NCBI GenBank assembly: GCA_009763385.1 | Contig: VDCT01000089.1 | Coordinates: 372,001 to 436,000, forward strand | Direction: 5' to 3' | Origin: Coix lacryma-jobi var. lacryma-jobi | Lineage: Eukaryota; Streptophyta; Magnoliopsida; Poales; Poaceae | Length of the DNA stretch: 64,000 nt | Shown: positions 11,168 to 20,662 of the stretch, piece by piece | Position numbering within the stretch: position 1 is the stretch's first letter | How the letters are laid out: the number at the start of each line of letters is the position of its first letter | The notes under the pieces: generated by a model | Told to the model about the DNA's origin: nothing | The model's database searches: none | The model's input: the letters and a program-made list of their open reading frames with translations, nothing else | Program-made: the position numbers and the translations under genes

Positions 11168-11794
11168 ATGGCAGGTAACGGTGACAACGGTAGGTATCCC
11201 ATCGGAGACGAGGCAGGAGGAAGCTGAGCACCAACTCATCGGTGTTATAAGAAATCAGTTTCTTGCCCCCTTGTGGTAGCTCTTCTTGTTTATCTGTCCT
11301 GATTCGCTGTCCATCCTCCTTCCAGGGTGAGGTCTTTCCTTAGCCAAAACCGGGCTCCCTTTCCAGAAACAACAGCTCCAATGGCCTTCCCCAATCCTTT
11401 TCTCGGGTCACCAGATTCCTCTGAGTCTGACAACTCAACTAGGTTCACCCGTTTGGATGCCCTCCGGTACCATGAGGAGAGGGATAAGGCCCAGAAGGAA
11501 TTGGAAGATGTATCTAAGAAGCATGGCATTGAGGAAGCTGAATGGGCAGACCAACGGAAGCAGCTCTGCAACATTATCACAAGTTAGTGAAGCCTTGGTT
11601 CCCTCCTTCTAGTTAAGCCTGCTTTGCCTGACGCACCCTTTTCTTGTGCCAGCTCTTTCTGCAGAGAATGTCCGTCTGAAAATGGCAGTGAACAGAATCG
11701 CCGTTAAGGTGAATGCTCATGGGGACTCAGCCGAAGCTCATCTTGATGCTGTAGATGGCCGCATAGATCAGGCCGTCGTTCAAGGTGTGCATGC
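11168..11794 (+). pseudogene. Antisense accessory gene 2 of gypsy B, 3' truncated
   Basis: Model: exons 11168-11189, 11367-11582 and 11653-11794, with GT-AG introns keeping one frame. Exon 2 is serine-rich at its start (GSPDSSESDNS) then coiled coil (HEERDKAQKELEDVSKKHG). Exon 3 begins, as in gene 1, after a phase-1 intron whose acceptor is CAG followed by CTCT, and it is cut at 11795 by Sirevirus 1. The parallel exon plan suggests a tandem paralogue of gene 1. The first exon is only seven codons and is the weakest part. The 650 bases between the genes (10522-11167) show no ORF of note and may contain the gene 2 promoter. Function unknown. Confidence 0.5.
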
Positions 11795-12210
11795 TGAAGG
11801 ACCGAGAATGCAATAGCAAGACAACCAGAAGGGGGGGGTGAATGGGAGCCACAAAAATTTCTTTCGAAACTTTGCCCAAATGTCCCAAAATCAACCCCCA
11901 AAAGCTACGACCGAGAACGTGATGCCCACGACCCTTGGAAGAGGGTGGATGATCCCTAGGATCACAGCGAGGCACCACAAAGCGATAGCAAACCAAACAA
12001 CAAAAGGTCCAGCTCAAGTTTGCCCCTTGAAAACTGAGTCCCGAACGTAGATTGAAGGCTACGTCGAAAAATCCCCAAATACCTATGCTAACAAGTAGCA
12101 AAGATACTTAGAGATGTTTCTTGGTTAACTATAGGGCCAAACGAGAAGTCCGAAATCCAAGCGGAAAAGCCAGGGGAGCAAATGCACTGAAATGCAAGCT
12201 TCAGCCGGGT

Positions 12211-12473
12211 CCCGGACTGTCCGCCAGTACGGACGCAGACTGTCTGCCCAACGGCGGACTGTCCGGGCTCAGGTGGCGGACTCTCCGCTGGCCAAAAGAG
12301 CAAAACAACAGTGTTGCTGAAACACCTCTGGACAGTCCCAGACTGTCCGCGGGTTGCAACGGCGGACTGTCCGCCGGTCAACTTAGACACAAACAGCAGG
12401 AACTCGCGACCACTGATCTGGCCAAGTCCCGACGCGCGGACTGTTCGCGGGAGGAACGGCGGACTGTCCGCGA
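12211..12473. repeat. CGGACTGTCCG palindrome array
   Basis: About eight copies or near-copies of the imperfect palindrome CGGACTGTCCG within 260 bases, separated by unrelated spacers. In element orientation this lies downstream of the expected TATA position, as reported for the palindromes of maize Sirevirus LTRs. Confidence 0.85.
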
Positions 12474-13231
12474 CCTCCCAGTGAGGGCAATTTTGGTCGC
12501 CCTTCACCCAAATCCGAATCAAACCACAATCCCAAGTTCCCAAACTTGGAGAAGATGATCACGAGGTAGTTAGGAGACTATCCCCAAGAAATCATCCGCT
12601 CAAATCGACTAAATCACCGGGAAATCAAAAGGGAAGGTGTATGAACCGAAAAAGCGCCACGAAAACGAAATCAACCCGATCTACTTGTTCATGAGGAGTT
12701 AGTGAATTCCTTTGGTCGAAATGACCTCCTCACTATAAAGAACAAGATGATTCAAATGGATTTCGCAAAGACGCACTAGAGAGGGAGATCGAGCGACGGG
12801 AAAAACGCGGAGAAACGAAGAACGCAAAGAACACGAACCAAAACGTGAATCAACACATTGATCTGCAACCGTGTGGCTACCACACGCTACAACAGTGAGG
12901 TTATGGCCTCACTTCCTCAAAATCTCCAGTACACAGAGGTATGGTTCTGTGCGGATCTCAGCTAGCTACAGCAGGGGATTGGGAGAGCAGGAAACCCTAG
13001 AAGCAAGGAGCAAATGACTGAGATAGATTGGGAGGAGGGTGTCTCCCTCTACTTATCCTAATTCTAATTCCTACTCTACCCCTCTCTAATTACAGAGCGA
13101 ACCAGCTAAACCCTAGGGTTATTCTGGACCAACTCAAGGTAGGTGGTGATCCGACGGCCACGCCCGCACAACTCGTAGCGTTGCCTCGACGCAACCTCCC
13201 GATTGCCGCCACGTGCCACCCACGCTCTGCA

Positions 13232-13544
13232 CCCCCAGTTTTGTGGCCGAAACCGGGAAACCAGGCTTTCACGCCAACCCCCGGTTTTGAGGCCCAAACC
13301 GGGAAACCAGCCTCCAAGTCCATCCCCTGGTTTTGAGGCCGAAACCAGGAAATCCGCCAGCGCCCAGGTTTTGAGGCCCAAACCTGGAAATCGTCCTCAG
13401 CCCGAGTTTTGTGGCCCAAACTCGGCAAACCTGCAGCACCCAGGTTTTGTGGCCCAAACCTGGAAACCGTCCATCCAAGTTTTGTGGCCCAAACTCGAAA
13501 ACCGTCCACCCGGTGGTTTTTCTGTGGCTCAACCACCAAACCGG
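13232..13544. repeat. Array of covarying hairpins in Sirevirus 1 U3
   Basis: Eight units about 35-48 bases apart. Each of the first seven is an inverted repeat of 8-base arms around a TGTGGCCC- or TGAGGCCC-like loop. Arms seen include CCCGGTTT/AAACCGGG, CCTGGTTT/AAACCAGG, CCAGGTTT/AAACCTGG and CCGAGTTT/AAACTCGG. The last unit is longer (GGTGGTT/AACCACC). Two units have one A-C mismatch. Confidence 0.9.
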
Positions 13545-13888
13545 AGCTGTAGAGGGGATGCACCGCCCGTGCACCCCGTCCACCGACACGTGTCCCCAGG
13601 TCCTCGACCCGAGCAACACCGTGCCCCGCAAATCTCCGCTCGTCGATGTCCCAGGCTGTCAGCCACCACAGCTGATCCTTAGGCCACCGGTCCCTCAGTC
13701 CAAGCCTCACGTCCGCCCTTCACCGCTCCCGGTCCGTCGACACGGCACGTCTCTACTTGACCTTCACCTTGCCCTCGATCATTGTCTCCGTGCTCGACAC
13801 CTGCACAACACAAGCCAGAGAACATGCGATCAAACCCGTTGACAATCACTCATCACTCCGAGACTCAGCATACACCCATGTATCCGCA

Positions 13889-14490
13889 ATCTCCCCCTTG
13901 ATGAGTGCATTGTCAACTACACACACAAATCATAATGAAATAGAAGAAGGGAGGAAGAAGAAGAGAGAACTCGACCCAATGACCCAAAAGCATAGCAAAG
14001 CCGAAGAAGGTCAAGTGGAAAGAGCAAGACAACTTGGTCCCCAAAGACATGGGCAACGGCTCGACGCAACCAAGCAAAGCAAAGCTAGCCCTCAAGAAGA
14101 GGTAGTACAGGCTCAACACCGCTAGCAGATACCAAATGAAAACTCCAGAAAAAGAGCTCGACACCAATTGAGAAATCGAAGCAAATGCTAGTCCCTCAAG
14201 ATAGAGGCACAGAGGCTCAACACAACTAGCAAGAAAGCTCGACACCAAACCTTTACGGCCAACAGGAAGCAGCAAACTCCCCCTCGAATAGTGCACATAA
14301 CCAGGAGGACTCCCCCTCGAATAGTTCAACTCGGAAGGCACAAGAATACAAGATTTGCAAAATTTTCTCCCCCTTAGTTAAACTTTCAGAGAACACATGA
14401 TTTGTCAAATTTCTCCCCCTTAGTTGAAAATGCACTTATCAAGTAAGAGCATCATCAAGCAATTGAGCAAAGTTCTCCCCTTAGAAAATG
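13889..14490 (-). other. Multiple polypurine tracts of Sirevirus 1
   Basis: The tract adjoining the LTR reads ATCAAGGGGGAGAT on the minus strand. At least five more G5A-type tracts, several as AACTAAGGGGGAGAAA, follow at about 14275, 14306, 14368, 14410 and 14474. Multiple tracts upstream of the 3' LTR are a known Sirevirus signature. The remaining stretch to 14959 is noncoding. Confidence 0.8.
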
Positions 14491-14959
14491 CACCATCAAA
14501 AGTGCCAACAAGCAAATTTCTTCCCTTCCAAAAATGCATATGAGTCAAAATGCACGTTAGCAACTTCAGGAATATAGTCGATAGAATGCAAATATGCTCT
14601 ACAAAGTATGACTCCAACGACACAATTAAGCATACATGCTAGCAAAGGCTCAAACTGATCACCTAATACGAAACATGAACAAGTGAGCAAAAGAGAACAG
14701 TTTTTAGGCAAAAGATACTCACCATCAAAATAGCACTACACATGTATAGACAGGAATCCGAACAAGTGCTAAGCATGTATACAAGGTGAACTACCCCTAG
14801 CAAAGTTCAATCATCATGCTATAGAATGAAGCATACACTTGTGATTTCAGTTTTAAATCGGAGTTGCAGCGGTGAAACTTCACAAGTTCAAATTCAGCAT
14901 GTGATTGCGAGAGGTTGAGAGCTTGTCATTGCCTAACTTTTCAATCGAGCGAAGCCTAT

Positions 14960-16884
14960 TGTTGATGGTCCTTAAACACTTGTTTTACCATCAACATTTT
15001 ACCCTAAAGTTCACCAAAAAGGCATGAAATGTAGTCAAATAGGTTTCAAACTAACCGAATTCCACATGTCCATAGAATTTTATTTGAATGTAGGATTTGA
15101 ACCAAATTTGGACATTTTGACCCACCAGAAGTCCACTCAGCAGGACCCAAATGGGCCTAAGAGGGGTGGCGCCCGCCACCCCTTGGTGGCGCCCGCCACT
15201 TGTGTTGGCCCAAGTACCACCCCCTGCCACGTCACCGATCCGTGTGACCTCCCCAAGGCTAAATCTCGGCCCTTGGTCACTAGGTCATGGCATCGGACGG
15301 CTCAGGATGAAGTGGCGTGGATCAAAGCTAATGAGCGGTTACTAAGACATGCAACCGACCTCCAAACCGCCTCGGACAACCACCTGGAGGCCGTTCGATC
15401 AAAGGTGGTGCATCCACCGGCCAGGAGACTGGCGGCCACCAGTAGGGTTTGGCGCCCGCCACCTGACCTAACCCTAGGTCGGTGGGCTGCCCCCTATAAG
15501 TACCCCCCTCACTCCTCAAGACTATAAATACCCCCTGGTGGCACCATTCCATTCGTACCACACCATCACAAAGCAACACCAAGCAAGTAGAAGCAAGCAG
15601 TGAGAGCTCAGAGAACTTAGGCAAGTAGGTAGCTAGTAGAGCAAGGCATCTTTGCCCTCGCGGTAGCGCTGCTCAAGGCTTAGCTCAAGAGTAGAGGCGT
15701 GCGAGTGATCGGTCCTGGAGCTGGGAAGAGTCTTCCTTCATCTCCAGTTCAGGATTTGCTCTTGTTACTCAAGCAGTTTATTCTATTTTATCATTTCAAG
15801 TATTACTTTATTCTACTTATCAGTATTGAGTGGTATACTTGATTGATTGCTTGAGTGCCTAGCTATCCTATAGTTCAATTCACTTAGCCATAGTAGTTAA
15901 TCTCTAGTGAGCTTAGTATTTGATCTTTGCCAATAGGTTGCTTAGTTAGTTTAGTGTTTATCTTATTAAGTCAAGTATTTGCTCTGACATCCACAAGGGT
16001 GTCTCTATTCAAAGCTAGGGTAGAGATAGTTAGAATATAGTTAAGCGTGGTGTTTAGTTATAGACTTACCTTCAGATACGGCTGGACCCCCGGATAGCTA
16101 TGGTAGCAAGCAGGTGGTGACAGCCTTGTGCACCTTGAATTCCACCACGTAGTTGGCCCAGTTTAACAGTAAGGCTCGTTGTGCTAGCGTTCAACCTAAT
16201 TAAGTGGTAAAGGCTAGTGCGCCTCGGTACTTGACAAGATAGGAATAAAACTTTACTTAACTTAGTTGCTTTATTGTCTTTTGCCTGCCTTGCTTCATAA
16301 CTATCTTGCTTCATAGTTATCTTGCTTTGTAGTTATCTAGGAGTAGTTAGTAGTTAGTTACCTTTAGTTACCCCTCTATCTATCTAGTTATCCACCTTAC
16401 CTTAGCCATCTATTTCATCCTTACCTATCCACCCACATATTCTTTCTAGCCTTTCATCTTCTCTTCTCCCCTTTTCCTTTTTCTTATTTCTTCGGCTCTC
16501 ATCCCCTCCTTGACTCAACTCATACACCACCCTAGCCTTCCCTTGGGATCAAATAAATCGACACCTGGTACTCCCAGGCGAAGTGCTACTACGATAGTTC
16601 TGTGCGCTTGCAGAATCTCCTCTTGGTAGATTGCAACCTCTCTAGCTAGCTCCTACTAGTGTCGGGATTGACAACCCCATTTGACATTAGTAGATAGCTG
16701 CTTTAGCTTCGCTCCTTTAGGTATAGTGACCGGACCTGCTACAAGCACTTCTGACTCTGTTGCCAGGAATAGATTTCATAGTCTACTCCTGGTAACAATG
16801 TTAGCAAGTGCCAACAAGCATTTCTGGGCCGTTACCGGGGATAGTGCCTAGCTCTATCTTTAGTGAAGCTAAGAACTACCAACA
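14960..16884 (+). repeat. 5' LTR of the Athila-like element (1925 bp)
   Basis: Starts TGTTGATGGTCC and ends CTACCAACA directly before the primer site. It contains GTGGCGCCCGCCAC palindromes (15166-15200 region), a TATA box and, at its 3' end, primer-site-like repeats. No gene inside. Confidence 0.95.
15523..15530 (+). promoter_or_regulatory. TATA box of the Athila-like 5' LTR
   Basis: TATAAATA in a C-rich setting about 565 bases into the LTR. The same box occurs in the 3' LTR (21229-21236) and, inverted, in the solo LTR (22907-22914). Confidence 0.7.
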
Positions 16885-16912
16885 AGCATTTCTGGCGCCG
16901 TTGCCGGGGAAG
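16740..16912 (+). repeat. Primer-binding site and two decayed upstream copies
   Basis: The functional-looking site TGGCGCCGTTGCCGGGGA (16893-16910) pairs with the 3' end of tRNA-Asp, as in Athila elements. Two related blocks lie upstream inside the LTR: one with CCAACAAGCATTTCTGGGCC (about 16811-16842) and a weaker one with CAAGCACTTCTGACTCTGTT (about 16742-16772). Each carries an LTR-end-like segment followed by a primer-site-like segment. Confidence 0.8.
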
Positions 16913-17071
16913 GCATTCGGTGTATCGGTTGAGTCCGTGTCGAATTTATCTTCGCTTAAGCTCCCGCTTAGCGAATCCCATATTACCCCATTCTTTTTTT
17001 CCTTAGTCCTTCTTATCTTTTTCCTACATCTTCTTCAACTTCTTTCTTTCTTATCTCGTTCTATCTTCACG

Positions 17072-18940
17072 ATGGCCAACAAGACCATTCGTGAGTTTTC
17101 TGCTCCTTCTGCCGCTAATATAGCGATAGGACCCGACGTGATCGAAGCCAACCTCAATTTCGAGTTAAAACCGGCTCTGATCACGATGGTCCAAGCTAGC
17201 CCGTTCTGTGTTAAGGCTCATGAGGATGCCAATGCTCATCTCCAACAATTTTTGGAGATTTGTGGCACCTTCACCATTAAGGGGATAACCCAAGAAGCCA
17301 TCCGTCTTCGTCTCTTTCCTTTCTCTTTGCTAGGAAAAGCGAAGCAATGGTTCTATACCGATCGCAGCGCTATAGACACATGGGACAAATGTTCCAATGC
17401 TTTGCTCGCCAAATTCTTTCCAATGGGCAAGACGAATGCCCTACGCAACAAAATCTCCAGCTTTACGCAACAAGCCGAGGAATCTATTCCCGAGGCTTGG
17501 GAGAGGTTGCAAGATTATGTCGCTGCTTGTTCGCACCATGGTATGGAGGACTGGCTGTTAATCCAGAACTTCTACCGTGGCCTAACCCCATTCTCTAGAA
17601 GCCATTTGGATGCCGCCGCCGGCGGTGCATTCTTTTCTCTGAATGTTGCAGATGCTAAGGCTCTCATAGAGAAGATGGTGTCAAACCAAGGATGGAATGA
17701 CGAGAGACTGCAACCCCATAAGCGAGGTATGCATTCCCTTAAGGAGGCCGACATGATCGTGGCCAAGATGGACCTGCTGGCAAAGAAGCTGGACAACTGT
17801 GAGAAGATGAACCAACAAGAAAGTGTCCAATCTCTGGAATCCTACATGACTTGTAAAGTCTGTGGAGAAACCGGACATTCTGGGAACCACTGCCCCAAGT
17901 TATATGAAGATTTGAACTTCATCAACAACAATAGTTTCCCCCAACAAAATCAAGGATGGAATCAGCACTCCAATTCTCAAGGTAACAATTCATTCCCTCG
18001 CTCTAATTTTCATAATTCTGATAATTTCTCATTCTTGAAGAATTTAGTTTACTCACAAGGTAAAACTACTGATTTCTTGAAAGAGAAATTAATGTCGAAT
18101 GATAAAAAGCTTGAGAATATAAATGCTAAATTGGAAGATTTCTCATCTGCTCTAAAAAATCAACTTAGTTTTAATAAGATGTTAGAAACCCAATTAGCTC
18201 AACTTGCTGCTATCATACCATCTTTTGAATCTGGCAAAATTCCTGCTAAACCTGACATGGAAACTACAAATATGGTTGAAATAAAATATTTTAACTATTA
18301 TGAAGATCAAACCATGACTGTTAAAAAGGGTGATCCTGGTAGTCCCATAATTAGATGCTCAATCTTTGGTGAAGTCTTTAAAAATGCCATGTGTGATTTA
18401 GGATTGAGTGTGAACATTCTATCTAAAGATTTTTATGAAAACTCGTTCTTTCCACCCATGTCATCCACATCTGCCTATGTTGTGCTAGATGATCAATCTA
18501 CTTGTTATGTAGAAGGAATAGTCAATGATTTACCTGTTCATATTAGAGGTTCATATGTTCCTACTGATTTCATAGTACTAGATATGGGAAATAGGAAAGA
18601 TGTGCCTCTAATCTTAGGTAGACCCTTCTTGAACACTGTTAATGCTTGCATATATGTGGGAAGTGGTAAAATTCAAATGACATTAGGAGGGAGGAAGGAA
18701 ATATTCTCCTTCTCCAGTGGTCCCGCATATGCCGCTAACATGCAGGATGCAAAGCCCGTTCGTACCAAGAAGAGGCGCCGAAGAATAAGGTGGAACAGAA
18801 AGAAAGAGCCACCTCCTAAGTTGTGTGATTCACATGACAAAGGAGAGGTGCCAAAAGAAGAAGAACCCGATGGAGTACTTAGAGAGGAAGCACCCAAGGA
18901 AGAAGATCCACCCGATAAGGATGAAACTCCATGGACCTAA
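17072..18940 (+). CDS. gag-pro: Gag-protease polyprotein of the Athila-like element
   Basis: Intact 622-residue frame from the ATG at 17072 (MANKTIREF). The frame is open upstream to 16808, but that part lies in the LTR and primer site, so the later ATG is chosen. Residues about 25-210 are the Retrotrans_gag core with FLEICGTF, LRLFPFSLLGKAKQWF and FYRGLTPFSR. A zinc knuckle C-x2-C-x4-H-x4-C (CKVCGETGHSGNHC) sits near residue 260, followed by an asparagine- and glutamine-rich linker and a coiled coil. Around residue 440 a retropepsin-like domain has CDLGLSVN where active plant elements usually have D-x-G-A-S-V-N; the second protease motif VPLILGRPFLNT is near 510. The C-terminus has a basic run (KKRRRRIRW) and an acidic tail. 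The frame ends before any reverse transcriptase. Intactness is notable beside its broken neighbours. Confidence 0.9.
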   Translation: MANKTIREFSAPSAANIAIGPDVIEANLNFELKPALITMVQASPFCVKAHEDANAHLQQFLEICGTFTIKGITQEAIRLRLFPFSLLGKAKQWFYTDRSAIDTWDKCSNALLAKFFPMGKTNALRNKISSFTQQAEESIPEAWERLQDYVAACSHHGMEDWLLIQNFYRGLTPFSRSHLDAAAGGAFFSLNVADAKALIEKMVSNQGWNDERLQPHKRGMHSLKEADMIVAKMDLLAKKLDNCEKMNQQESVQSLESYMTCKVCGETGHSGNHCPKLYEDLNFINNNSFPQQNQGWNQHSNSQGNNSFPRSNFHNSDNFSFLKNLVYSQGKTTDFLKEKLMSNDKKLENINAKLEDFSSALKNQLSFNKMLETQLAQLAAIIPSFESGKIPAKPDMETTNMVEIKYFNYYEDQTMTVKKGDPGSPIIRCSIFGEVFKNAMCDLGLSVNILSKDFYENSFFPPMSSTSAYVVLDDQSTCYVEGIVNDLPVHIRGSYVPTDFIVLDMGNRKDVPLILGRPFLNTVNACIYVGSGKIQMTLGGRKEIFSFSSGPAYAANMQDAKPVRTKKRRRRIRWNRKKEPPPKLCDSHDKGEVPKEEEPDGVLREEAPKEEDPPDKDETPWT

Positions 18941-20662
18941 GGTATGGTTTTACTTTTAATTTTTATTTCCCTTTGAATTTCCCTTTTTCCAATAAATAAC
19001 ATATGTCATGCATGTAACTAAAAAAAAGCAGTTATCATTAGTTATATGCATAGGTATATGTTAACTTAGTTAGAATAATAAAATATCATAGGATAGTTTC
19101 CCTTTTCACAACATTAGATAGTTTCCCTTTTTAATAAAATGAGAACAAGAGCTCCGACTGAGAAGAAGAAGATCCTTCACCAAGCAAGAAGCCAGCTTGG
19201 GGGAGACCCCCCCTCCAATAAGGTATGTCTCAAGCCTACACTCTTTACATTCAGTTCTTAAATTTTATATCTTTTGAATGCTATATGCCTGCCTAAGTAA
19301 CCATTCCATGAATAACATTGATAAAATCTGCTTAAACAAGTTGAAACATGAATAAGATTTGAAATATGTCATGCAAATGCTATTGTTATGGTTTGAATAA
19401 CTGGTCTTATCTAAGTTGTAGCTTTTGTGGGTTGCACATGCTTTAACTGAAATCATGCTTAGTGAATAAAGTTAGTAAGAAATGGAGTAATTCTTTAAAC
19501 TTGCTAAGGTGAAATTAGGACCTAATCTGGAGAATTCCTTTTAGAAATTATGAAAACCTTGCTAAAAGTTCCTCCTGGATTTTATCCCATCCCACCACCA
19601 GCCAAATATTTGATTAGTCATTAGTCAAAACCACAAAGAGCTTTGTTTGTGTTGAGCTTTGTTAGACCTCATAGATCTTAGTAGAGAAGCTTATCATATC
19701 TTTTGAATCAAGATTCACGCACACCCACCATAAATTGCCTACTCTCCACTCTGGAAGTTTGCAACCACCAAATAAATTGCTTATTCTCTACACTGGAGAT
19801 ATGCAATACCCTGCCAAACATCCCATTGCTAGCCTTATGCTTATTCCTACACTGGGATAAGCATTTCTCCCTCTTCCCCTTTTTCATTTCTGAAATCCTT
19901 TCCTATAGATATCTGGGGAAATCTAGAGCTAAGAAAGAGAGATATCAAAAAAAAAGAGAGAATGAGCAAAGTAGCTCAAGAAAGGACTATGTCCTAAGAG
20001 AATAAATGAGCAAAGTAGCTCAAGAGAGGACTATGTCCTAAGAAAATGTGAGGACACATCTTTTGTCTACTCACTATGTATTCAAAAAAAGAGAGAGAAT
20101 TATCATTAGCTCTAGACCCCCAGAAATTAACTAGGAAGGATTATGAAATATCTCTCCATACACTTCCACATAACCACACATGCACATCTTGATCAATTTT
20201 TATGATTTGCTGCTCCTTATGATCTGAGTGTCTAGCTTAGCAATAAACATCAGGCAATTTGCTCATGATTCTTAGCCTACCTACAGCTCCACATATCATT
20301 CTTTAGAAATAGGAGAGGCTACTTTTTGGCCTAAGTGAGGATTTAAACACCATTGAGTGATTGAGTGAATCTTGGAGGACTTAAGCAAGTTTTTATCTTT
20401 TGAAAACCTTAAAACCTCCAGACAGAATCCTAGTTAAACCTAAGCGAGATAAAAGTTTCCTATCTACTGCTTTGTTTCACTCTTGCATGTTTGAAGTGAA
20501 AAGCTATAAGCCCCACATTGCTATCATTCATGATATATGCTAAGTTATTTCTCACTATACAATATGCACTTGCATACATCTTAATTTTGCTATCTTTTTC
20601 ATGCTTAATGCTTGAACCGCATTGTTGCTCAAGGACGAGCAACAGGTTAGCTTGGGGGAGTT
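18941..20662 (+). other. Noncoding 3' region with two polypurine tracts
   Basis: AT-rich, no significant ORF. AGCTTGGGGGAG occurs twice, exactly: at 19194-19205 and at 20649-20660, the latter directly before the 3' LTR. A 7-bp hairpin GTTGCTC/GAGCAAC lies about 10 bases before the terminal tract (20625-20644). A 44-base tandem duplication is at 19961-20048 and an imperfect about 40-base repeat around 19730-19860. Confidence 0.8.

Larger units (their letters stand above)
7960..11794 (-). mobile_element. Ty3/gypsy element B (Tat-like), 3' end
   Basis: Minus-strand element represented by its 3' LTR (7960-9611), polypurine tract (9612-9628) and about 2.2 kb of the region upstream of it, which holds two antisense genes. 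It is inserted in the Del-like LTR on the left and cut at 11795 by Sirevirus 1 on the right. The rest of its body is not recognisable beyond 34466. It is not a solo LTR, because internal sequence abuts the LTR. Confidence 0.75.
11795..13888 (-). repeat. 3' LTR of Sirevirus 1 (2094 bp)
   Basis: Bounded by TGAAGGACCG at 11795 and GTATCCGCA at 13888, next to a polypurine tract. It is the same subfamily as both LTRs of Sirevirus 2. Two internal arrays are annotated separately. ORFs up to 206 codons in the 13.1-13.8 kb part are products of the hairpin repeats and not genes. Confidence 0.9.

Noticed and set aside
13232..13544. Regular repeat array resembling a CRISPR
   Set aside because: Repeats are hairpins with changing arms and short, related spacers, inside a plant LTR; no cas genes.
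13090..13710. ORF of 206 codons with a repeated GLGHKT/VWASKPG-like protein pattern in a Sirevirus LTR
   Set aside because: It is translation of the hairpin array; similar ORFs appear on both strands and several frames in each LTR and are broken differently in each.
16808..17071. Upstream 88-codon extension of the Athila-like gag
   Set aside because: Lies in the LTR end and primer-binding site; the MANKTIREF start is after these and begins the conserved gag.
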